Notes under the pieces: generated by a model
What the model was told of the DNA's origin: nothing
Seen by the model: only the letters and a program-made list of their open reading frames with translations
The model's database searches: none
Program-made: the position numbers and the translations under genes
Part shown: piece by piece, positions 48,257-57,517 of the stretch
Layout of the letters: the number at the start of each line of letters is the position of its first letter
Position numbering within the stretch: the first letter of the stretch is position 1
Source: Orychophragmus violaceus
Taxonomy: Eukaryota > Streptophyta > Magnoliopsida > Brassicales > Brassicaceae
DNA: 64,000 nt
Assembly: GCA_030180135.1 (NCBI GenBank)
Contig: CM058230.1
Coordinates: 14,881,082-14,945,081 of the forward strand
Direction of reading: 5' to 3'

Positions 48257-48758
48257 ATGTTGCTCTACAACAAGCAGAAGAAGAGAGAGATGGTTAAGGG
48301 AAACCGGATCTTAATCAGCGTCACGTTTCTGGGTAGTGCCGGTCCGATCCGGTTCGTGGCTAACGAAGGAGATCTGGTCGCCTCTGTGATCGACACTGCT
48401 CTTAAATGTTACGCTCGCGAAGGTCGTCTTCCGATTCTTGGATCCGATTTTAACGACTTCCTTCTCTATTGCCCCATGGTTGGACCTGAAGGTGAGATCA
48501 GTCTCGTTGATGTACCCATTGCTTTTTTATGATGAAGCTTAGTTCTTTATATTGGTTTTTTTTTTTTGTGCAGCTCTGAGTCCATGGGAAGCAATTGGGT
48601 CGTTGGGAGCGAGGAACTTCATGCTCTGTAAGAAACCAGAGGAGAAGAAAGTAGAGGAAGACAATGGAAGATCGAATTTGCCCATTAATGGAGCTAAAAA
48701 AGGAAGCTTTAAGGCCTGGATTAACAAATCTTTCAGTCTTAAAGTCACTACTCATTAG
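48257..48758 (+). CDS. DUF7054-type small protein (two exons)
   Basis: Exon 1 48257-48491 ends CCTGAAG|GTGAGA; the intron ends TTTTTTGTGCAG; exon 2 48574-48758 ends TAG. Together they give 420 bp, 139 residues, in phase. The protein has a basic start (MLLYNKQKKREMVKGN), a central ubiquitin-like-looking segment (ILISVTFLGSAGPIRFVANE; VASVIDTALKCYAREGRLP; FNDFLLYCPMVGPE) and a C-terminal SPWEAIGSLGARNFMLCKK. This matches my memory of plant proteins annotated as At4g22758-like, DUF7054, whose function is unknown. The first ATG lies in an A-run context AAAAAAATG; a second in-frame ATG is at residue 12. A TATA-like ATTTATAAAC near 47822 and a pyrimidine-rich stretch precede it, so the 5' untranslated region is probably about 400 bp. 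No disruption was seen. Confidence 0.75.
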
Positions 48759-50359
48759 ACTTTGTTGTCTATTGTTATAACCTTGAAAGCTCACGATTAT
48801 TGGTTTGTGTCTTGTTTGATTTCTTTTTTCGAAAGAATGTTTGTTTCTTGTCTTCTTTGATTTCTTGTCAAGACGTTGACTGTTTTATCTACCTTATCAA
48901 TCAATCAAGAAGTCAGTATTTCCATGGAGTACTTTCTTTTTCAATCTTTGATTAAGAGTTAAGACATTGTTGATCTAATTCTAATCTTATACTATGTAAC
49001 CATGATGTATCCTAGTTTAAAAGTATCTGGTTGGATTGAAAAAGACATTGTTAATCTAGTTTTATACTAAACAAACATGATGTATCCTAATTTAAAAGTA
49101 TCTGGTTGGATTCTTCTAATACAAACACCTACTAGCTACTAATATTTTATGGGATTTTAAGTTTTAGTCTCATGTTTACAGACAGTTTGTCTGTATAAAA
49201 AAATGTGAAACCATTGGCAAAAGATATTGAAGTCGGAGGTGACCTTCTTGGCTCTTGCAAAACCCTTAGGGCCATCATCTATTTTCAATGGTCGAATTTC
49301 TTTCTTCTTTTTTCATGTTTAAATTATCAACTGCCTTTTAGTTGTGTTTACATTCTTTTGTCAAATTATATTTTCAACGGCTTCTTTAGAGTTATGAAAA
49401 TAATTTATGCCTCGAGGGCTCGACGAGAAGTCACGACAGACAAGAGGGATCAACTTAAGTAAGAAAAACAGAAAGCTAAGACAAATTGCTATATAGTATG
49501 TGAGTTGGAGGCAACGAGGACATTAACTATTTAATTGACCTCACACTGTCACAAACTAATTTATGAAGCATCTTTTGGTAGCTTACGATATTTCCAAACA
49601 TCGTTTCACATGTTTTCCCAATAGTTTTGTCTTGTTTACAGGTGTTTCACGAACTATTCAGCACTACTAAACATTTTACTCTCTACTTATAGAAGCAGGA
49701 GTGCAATTCTTAGTTTCATGTTATTTAGAGATATATACTAATATGAGTGTAATCTCTGGTCTCACTGGAAAACCAAATGATAAACTGAAGAAAGACTCAT
49801 TCTCGAAGTGTTGTTTAGCAGTGGAGGATTCATTTGATATTGATGTTTACAAGGATGTGGGTTTGCGTAAAAATATGTAGGACCATTGGAGATGAAGAGT
49901 GTGCGTCATGGGACCACATTTGATTCCCTCATGGATTTCTTCATCTTGGAGGGTGCTTCGAGTGCTCAAAGTCTCTAAACCAAAGTCGGTCCGGAACACA
50001 GCAGGATGAAACATTGGTTTTGATCCCTAAAATTTATTAAACTAATATAAATAGATTTAGGGCCTTCAATTACAAATAAAAATATTCGTAGATTTTAAAC
50101 TAAAATGTTTATATAGCCTCTAAAATCTCAGAACAGGATGCATTATATCTCGAAAAGCTTTAGAAGTATTGGTAAAAAGTGTGGTAGCCACAATTATTTA
50201 GTACGGGAGCTTGTTCTTTCAAGAACTAGATAATGTTTCTTATACGTTTGGTGGAAATCAGTACAATGCATATGGCATGCGCATATGCTAGCTGCGTGTT
50301 AATTGTTGGATTTCTTTTCCTTTTTTAACTATTGGTTTAGGTATATTTCGTGTCGTAGT
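48759..50359. other. Intergenic AT-rich DNA
   Basis: No gene found. It includes the 3' flank of the DUF7054 gene and a two-copy tandem repeat of about 75-81 bp (48961-49037 and 49042-49111, sharing AAGTATCTGGTTGGATT). The short frame at 49205-49462 has no recognisable domain. Confidence 0.5.
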
Positions 50360-50528
50360 CAGGGGCGGACGCACTTGAAGACCAACGGTGACACGTGCCC
50401 CCGTCTCATTTTTTATTTTCTTTCAATAACTTACATCAATTCTATCTAATGCCCCCAACTCCTAAATTATACCTAATGTGAAAAAGATCATGTGCCCCCA
50501 TCTATTTACATCTCTAGATCCGCCCCTG
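50360..50528. mobile_element. hAT-type MITE with 8-bp target duplication
   Basis: 169 bp with terminal inverted repeats CAGGGGCGGA...TCCGCCCCTG. It is flanked by the perfect 8-bp direct repeat GTCGTAGT (50352-50359 and 50529-50536). An 8-bp duplication and CAGGGG ends are characteristic of hAT transposons. The interior holds TGCCCCC motifs in repeated form and no coding sequence, so it is non-autonomous. Confidence 0.88.
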
Positions 50529-51345
50529 GTCGTAGTATGGTGAATCATGGACTATATAAGAGGAAGACAAATATGTATGTGTGTGTGTTTGCGGTCCTGA
50601 TTTTTCAAGCGTTAAACAAGCAACGCTGTTTCCGGTATAATATTGTATGGGCTTAAAGCCTATATAGTGGGACACGCAACTAATAATGAGTTATGGGCCT
50701 AAATTTGAACAATTTAGCTTGGGAAATCAATATGATGAACTCAAAAGACTTGGCACAAAATAAAAATAATTAAAAATATCTCTACGAGAAACAAACATTG
50801 CGTTTTTTTTAAGAACTGTTTTTCTATTTAAATAAAACCAAAATATACAGCCAGCCCAGGCAGTGTTTTGAGATTACTCATCCCAATTAGAATCCAAAAC
50901 ATATTAAGCCCACTACATTATAAGTCAAAGTTGCGTTTTCCAACTTTGAAACATGCAAGTGTGATCGCAAATCGCAGGCATTGTTCTGATCACGTTATGT
51001 TCACTTACTAATAAAATTTTAAATAGTTTGTAACAAAACGTAATTAAGTAGTAATGAAAAAGAGATAATTATCCACATCCACATGCATTATTTTGTTATT
51101 TGGCAGTTTGGTTTCGTTGACTTTATAAGAAAGTACGTTTCGACCTTTGCACGAACTTCTGCGCCAATCACCACCACCGGCACTACTTTCCATTTTCATA
51201 TCATTTTTGTAAAAACAAAAAAAAAGAAATCAATCCACTAATATTATTGCACCACCAATTGATTATTTAAATTATGCATGTTGATCATTTGATTGTCATT
51301 CGTTTTTCTAATAAAAAAAATTTCTTGCTGTATCAGTGAAATATT
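50529..51345. other. Intergenic AT-rich DNA
   Basis: No gene, RNA or repeat structure could be supported here on either strand. Confidence 0.5.
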
Positions 51346-51355
51346 TTACCTGCAC

Positions 51356-52731
51356 TTTTTTTTTTTTTGCTAAATTATAAATATCATTAAAAATAATAAA
51401 GGTTTCGGGGCTACAAAATGAATTAACAAAATGCAACACCTAAATTTTGGTCTCATAGCAAAAAAAATTAAAAAATATGGAAGCAAATAACAATCAGTAT
51501 TTTGTTATTTTTGCTTGGGAGCATAGTAGACAAAATAGTGATAAACAGCAGGCGATCCTAAACCGACACAGCTGAGTAAATGCTCGGTTGGAAACGAGCC
51601 CGAGAAAGACAGAACACGCGAAAAATATTTTAGAAAATTGTTTCATCCGGCAACATAGGACAAGAACCATCCCTCAATGATGGCAGGGAGACCCGATCAC
51701 CGACTGTTCTCCACATCATCGGATCGACGCTCACTAACACACCTAGATCCGGTTCAAGCCTAGGATTACACTAACTTACGGCGCTTAATAGCGGCTGTTC
51801 GATCTACCAAGTACATTCCCCGTACTCGGCTAGAAATGCTACCACGCATCACCACTCTGAAGCCTTACTACATCCTCCTATACCCTAAAAAGTGAGACCG
51901 TCACAAACTAGCAATGGCTTCAAATAACACCAGCCAAACCAAGCAAATATCACAATTCATTGGAATAAGCGTTAGATTGCCTTAGCAGATGCAAATACGG
52001 CTAGCTAAACCGGACAATCACACCAACCCAGAGAAATCAAGCCGAGGCTAACAACTCATAACGCATGTACCTCTTCGTGAATCAATGCCGGCAACGAGGA
52101 CGGAGAGAACCTTCTAGATCCCGCCGGATAACCGGAGAGGAGAGAAGCTCTGACTATCAAATTAACTCCTCGAAGAGAGGAGCACGGACCCCGAGAAGAT
52201 CCAAGGCACAAAACATCCGACGAACCCAAACTCCAGTAGAAAACAATGGCGGAGCCACCGCAGTCGTCACCACGCCACCACAAGAGCCACTGAGAATCTG
52301 CAACAAGCGCCTTAGCTCCATAGACGATGGTGGAGAGACAAATCTGAGAAGCTCCGCGAAGATGACGACTGAACTCCTCCGATGTTGGACCCGCCATCCT
52401 CGAGCAGGGAAACCACCGACAGAGTAGAGATATCGCTGCGACCTAGCCTGCCTTGCACCGCCGTTGTTCGCCGAGGCAGGAGCACCGCCGCGAGAAGAGG
52501 AGAGTATCAGGAAGACGGAAAACTGCGTCGGGACTGCTCACGACTTGGGCTGAGAGGAGCGTAAGGAAAAGATAGCCTGCCTCTCGCGACGTCGGCGGTA
52601 GCCGGACGACGGAGAGGCGGGACGCGCGGCTGTCGGGAGAAGGCTAGTGGTGATAGGTCGAGAGAGAGAATATAAGATGCGCGTTAGACGGACGCGCGAG
52701 AATCGTTTACTTTCTCTAGTTTGAAAAAAAA
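51356..52731 (-). mobile_element. Retroposon (LINE-derived or SINE-like) with target duplication and poly(A)
   Basis: A 13-base T-run (51356-51368) is the poly(A) tail of a minus-strand insertion. The 10-bp direct repeat TTACCTGCAC flanks it (51346-51355 and 52732-52741). The 5' two-thirds (52700-52050) is G+C-rich and the 3' end is AT-rich. The best frame is 113 codons (52397-52056) with no recognised domain and no RT. It may be an internally deleted LINE or a gene-derived retroposon; the length exceeds a usual plant SINE. Confidence 0.65.
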
Positions 52732-52741
52732 TTACCTGCAC

Positions 52742-53690
52742 ATTGAAAGCTTGAATTTTGTAGATATGGCTACGGGAAAACAGGTAATATTAAAAGATAT
52801 GTTTAGTAGACTACATTTACTAAATGCGAATATGAATAGGACTCACTGAACATTGGCAAACATTACTTAGGTTTTTTTAATACTATTTATTAATCTGATT
52901 TAGAACACATGTTTTTAAAATGAAGAATAATGAAAAGTTAATGGTCTTTTCAGAAGGAAATTAATTGATAATGACACACTAGCAAGACCATGACGATTTT
53001 TTTTCGAAACATGATAAAAAATCAGATGTTCCCAATTCTACACTAGCAAACGGACTTCTACTTTTAATACATTTTGATAATTCTCATAATAAAGATATAT
53101 CTTCTTTTCAGTTGCTTTGTCAAATCTTTTAGAAAAAAACTTATATGAAATTACCGTTAAACAAACTTGAACATCAATAAACAAACTAAATTGATAATTA
53201 TGATTGATAAACTTTCAAAATTCAAGCTTGAGAAAGATATAAAATGCGACCCGCAAAAACCAAGTGAAAGATCTCTTGCACGTGAACCGTTCCGGAGAGC
53301 AACAACACCACATCAAAAACAAAAGCCAAACAACGAAACTAAAAGAATCAAAACATAAAGACTGCGAAACCTAGTGGAAAACATGAGACCGTCGGCTCAA
53401 TAAGTTACCAAATGTCATCACCCACCAAACACCATCACAGAACCATCAGCGAAAGAAGTGATGCGTCGACATTGAGTGAACCCGGAAAAGAAGGGAGAAA
53501 ATAAGATTTAAAACAGAAAAGGGACGGAAACGAAGCAAAAAAATAGAGAGACAGCGAGCCATCATACACTACACCGGCAAAGAAGCCCGGTGAAAATGAT
53601 GGCTCGCCGCAAGCGATAAATCTCGATTCTTAGTAGCTAGAGCAAAAGATGAGAGCTCTAGACAGCTAAGGTTTTTTCCCTTGTACTAAG
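52742..53690. other. Intergenic with an unassigned G+C-richer tract
   Basis: 52742-53230 is AT-rich and empty. 53240-53680 is more G+C-rich, ends in AGCTCTAGACAGCTAAGG followed by T-rich DNA, and resembles the 5' end of a retroposon on the minus strand in composition. No domain, poly(A) or flanking duplication was found. Confidence 0.35.
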
Positions 53691-55526
53691 GCTTCTTATA
53701 TAACAAATATTTATAAAGATGAATATAAATTGTAATAGTTTAATTTTCTTTTTTTTGGTGAACTTTATAAACTGTAATAGCTATAATGCAACATAATTGC
53801 ATAGAGCTAGTTATGTAGTAAATAGCAGTAAATATAATAATGATAAAATATCATATTTTAAAAAGGAAAATTTCACTTTAATACATCAAATTAATTATTA
53901 TTAGAAACTTAATACATCAAAGTTCATGTATAAAGTTGAAAATAATAAAAAAAAATTGTGTATTAATTTTTTAATAATAAATAATTTGATGTATTAAAAC
54001 GAAATTTTCTCTTTTAAAAATCAGAGATACTTACAAACGTCTTGAAAACAGCTATTGGCACCGATTGGTGCACTCTTAACCCACAGTAAAGGGTATATCA
54101 GTTTTAGTTACACCAATCATAAAAACAGTTTACAAAAGTGGTTAGAAAAAAATCACATATGAGAAGAAACAACAAAAACTGTTTGAACAGTGTAAAGCTG
54201 TTGAATCTCCTCATCTTCTTTTTTTTTTTGTTCATTACTTTTTTTTATAATATACCATTATTATTTTTATAAGAAAAAAATACAAAAAATTAAGAAAATA
54301 AAAATCTGTTATTATAAGAATCTTTGAAATTTGGGGAAAATGGAGAGTCGTGACGGAATTACCAATGCTCGATTTGGAAATATAAAAAGTTAGTATTTGT
54401 TATAATGTACCTTCATAATTCTACTTGGCTTGCCAATACGACGAATGATGATTATGATTTTGACGTTAATGTAGAAACAATAAATAAAAATGAAGGTGGA
54501 GAACAAAAAAGATGTAAATGTGGTTGATGAGATAGAAGAGGTAGAAACATCGAAAAATAAAGAATATATAGAAATTGTGTGTAACAATATCACAAATTTG
54601 TTATGAAAAGCTCGTGGTTGATTTTGTTTATTTTTTATGTTATGTATAAAGTCAATGAAATATTTGTAATAATTAATATATTAAATAGAGAACATAATTT
54701 GTTAATAATAAATTTATTTAATTACATTTTTGAAATTTTAATAATTTATATTAACTAAATCTTATTTTCGTCTTGAGAATATATACATATATATAATATT
54801 TTTATTTTTCTACGATTTTAAATAATTTATAGGTATAGAAAATGAAAAAGTAGACTATATTTTTATTTTTAGTTATTTTTAATATATTACAATATTATGA
54901 AATTAAATACTAAAATATTTGTGTAGGCATAATTTTATATTTTTAATTTTATTTATCAAAACCAAATGATTTTTTAGATCTTTTATATTAGTTTAATAAT
55001 ATTATTATTTGTACCGTTTTGGGTTACCAATCAAAGTTATATTTATACTGCTTTGATTTTGCAATCGCTTTTAGAAATCACTTTTTTTTCTTACAACTTT
55101 ATACTATTCCATAACCGCTAACCGCTTCCGTTTACAGCTAATATAATCATTCCGCTTTTGGTCACCAATCGGATCCATTGTACTATATATTTTTTTTTTT
55201 TTTTGACAAAGCTATTGTACTATAAAATTTAGGAAATGAAATATTTGAGTTTTTTTTCTTTTTTTCTTTATCAGATCTTGTTTTTTTTTTTTTGTCATTT
55301 ATCAGATCTTGTTAAACAGATAAATCTAAGAGAAATTGCATCGTATGTACAAGCTTTTTTATATATTTAAGCAAATAGACAAACACTGTTGCTTCTTATT
55401 TTAATACCGCTTTTACCCCTATACTATTATGTTTAGTTTTTACCACTTAATGTTTCTCTTTTTTTTATTTATGATACTTTCTCTTTCTTTCTTTCTCTCG
55501 AAACCATCACGAATCGTGGTTTTGAA
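53691..55526. other. Very AT-rich intergenic DNA, possible degenerate inverted-repeat element
   Basis: No coding sequence. CCGATTGGTG at about 54060 and its inverse CACCAATCGG at about 55162-55171 could be termini of a 1.1-kb element, but no target duplication was found. Many homopolymer T runs occur at 54215-54245 and 55185-55300. Confidence 0.3.
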
Positions 55527-56303
55527 TCAACTTTCTGCATCATGCTCATAGACATTGAGATCGGATATGTCGATACTATCGACGGCGAATCTGATTTTGG
55601 CGGCGATTTCGGTGACTCGGGATGAGTTTCCTCCGGAGACGGATCTCTCGTTGTCGAGACTGGATTGTCGAGAGTGGATAATCACGGCGGAAGAGGAGGA
55701 TGCGTTTTGATGGTGGTGGTGATTGAGATCGGATCTGTCGATACCCTCGACGGCGAACCTGATTTTGGCAACGATTCCGGTGACTCGGGATGAGTCTCGC
55801 TCGAGTCGACTCAGTACTAGGCTTTTGTGGTCCTTGTGTTGTGATGCGACGAGAGTGACTCGGGAGTGAAGATCTAGTGATGGTGGAGAAGACGAGTTGA
55901 GGAAAACCGGGTGGGATTCGAATTCGAGTTCGAGAATGGTGATGGTGAGTGAGGAACGAGTCGGGTCGACTGAGAGGATGTGTTGGGTTTGCTGGAGAGA
56001 TGAAACAACGTCGAGTACGAATGTTTCATATGCAGTTGTTAAAGAGCGAGAGGAAGCATTGGTAGAGGTAAGGAAAAGAGAGAGAGAGAGAGAGTGTGTG
56101 TGACGACAGAGAAGAGAGAGTGTGACGACGGAGAAGAGAAAGAGTGACGACGGAGAAGAGAGAGAGTGACGACGGAGAAGAGAAAGAGTGACGACGGAGA
56201 AGAGAGAGAGTGACGGCGGGGAAGAGAGAAAGTGACAACGGATTTTTCCGGCGGATGCAATTATCAGTGACGGACATCGGCTTCTCGTTGGCATTTTATT
56301 CAC
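55527..56303 (-). CDS. Unrecognised open frame with internal duplication and minisatellite (gene or gene remnant)
   Basis: A 258-codon minus-strand frame. The N-terminal 80 or so residues are the Leu/Ser-rich translation of a 22-bp minisatellite and may not be translated. Residues from about 88 on look more protein-like (TTAYETFVLDVVSSLQQTQH) and end with two copies, 56 residues apart, of a segment with SSRVT, AKIRFAV and SDLN. I do not recognise the family. The lack of frame breaks in the duplicated part favours a coding past, but no promoter or relatives are visible; a truncated gene piece is equally likely. Confidence 0.35.
   Translation of the reverse strand: MNKMPTRSRCPSLIIASAGKIRCHFLSSPPSLSLFSVVTLSLLRRHSLSSPSSLFLFSVVTLSLLCRHTHSLSLSLFLTSTNASSRSLTTAYETFVLDVVSSLQQTQHILSVDPTRSSLTITILELEFESHPVFLNSSSPPSLDLHSRVTLVASQHKDHKSLVLSRLERDSSRVTGIVAKIRFAVEGIDRSDLNHHHHQNASSSSAVIIHSRQSSLDNERSVSGGNSSRVTEIAAKIRFAVDSIDISDLNVYEHDAES
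56101..56240. repeat. 22-bp minisatellite, about seven units
   Basis: Units of TGACGACGGAGAAGAGAGAGAG type start at 56101, 56123, 56145, 56167, 56189, 56211 and 56233, exactly 22 bp apart. All three minus-strand frames stay open across it because the unit lacks stops on that strand. Confidence 0.9.
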
Positions 56304-56429
56304 GACTTGTATTTATGGTAATTAATCCTTCTGTGGCAATTAAACAATAACAATTGTTTTATCTCGTTATAAAAACATTTATCAATCAATATATGCATTT
56401 GCTATGATACATATAATAGTATGAACACA

Positions 56430-57035
56430 AATCCTAAAAATTAACTAGCTAATAACTGTGTTAACATAACAAAGTTAACACATGTATAACTTGGTTAACA
56501 TATATTTAATTTGCTGAATTGGTTCAATAAGTACATACATACATACTAATCTAACGTATATCATATTTTATGTATCTAATTAACTTATTGAGTGGATATG
56601 ATTAATGTTTCATAAATATTTGCCAAAACAAATGGAGAGATAACAATTTTGTTAGTGTATTAACCAAATAATTATCGATAAATTTATATATTTCATATGA
56701 TATATAATAACTTGCACATACAACATAAAAATTAACTAGTTAATAATTGAGTTAACACGCATCAGAATTATGTTAACACGTACATAATTTACCTAATCGA
56801 CTCAATGAATATGAATAAATTTGTTAGAAGCTTAATATATAACAATTTTGATATCGTCTCACACAACAAATTATCGATAAACTTATATATTTTGTAAGTA
56901 ACATAATAATTTGAATACACATTTTATAGTTAACCAGTTAACAATTAAATTAACATGCGTTATAATTGTATTAACATATATCTAATTGAGAATCTAACTC
57001 ACTAAATCAATTCAATGATGAAGAATAAATTTATT
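56430..57035. repeat. Three diverged tandem units with GTTAAC motifs
   Basis: Related blocks start near 56432, 56727 and 56925. Each has AATTAACTAG/AGTTAACCAG, then TTAACA-type motifs, then a conserved tail TCAATGAATATGAATAAATTT or its variant. Spacing is about 295 and 200 bp, with heavy divergence. It lies about 500 bp upstream of the DUF2359 gene start. Confidence 0.45.
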
Positions 57036-57370
57036 TGAAATATTTACTGAGTTTCTTATCAAATCGTGGTGTATATGTTTTTAATTTCTGATTTAATTTA
57101 GTTAGAAAGAGAGAGAGGAGAGAGAAGACAAAGCAAAAAAAAAACAATATATCAGCGCCATACAACAAGGGTATTGTTGTCATTTTCACAAACCTGACAA
57201 AGTCTTATGTCCCATCGATGATGGTCATTGAGTTTTGCTTCATTTTTTGATTTTCTGGCAAATTGACTCTAAATCTAAAACGTTGACTCGATATTAACTT
57301 TCCTAAAAAAATGTGAAGAAGTTCTCAAATAATCCAATCAAATTAAATATCTCACCTCTAAGTTAGGTCA

Positions 57371-57380
57371 CCTATTTATA
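57371..57380 (+). promoter_or_regulatory. Probable TATA box of the DUF2359 gene
   Basis: CTATTTATACAC lies about 140 bp before the ATG, followed by a CT-rich leader, a usual plant core promoter layout. The transcription start itself is not determined. Confidence 0.5.
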
Positions 57381-57517
57381 CACACCTCTCCGTCCGGTCA
57401 TCCCGTCTTCTACTCATTGTCGTCGTCGTCTTTTGTTCTGTTTCTCATTCTTCTCGCCGGAGAGAAATTTCGTAAAAACCGAAACTTTTTAATTAATTTC
57501 GAAACCTCAAGCGGAAA

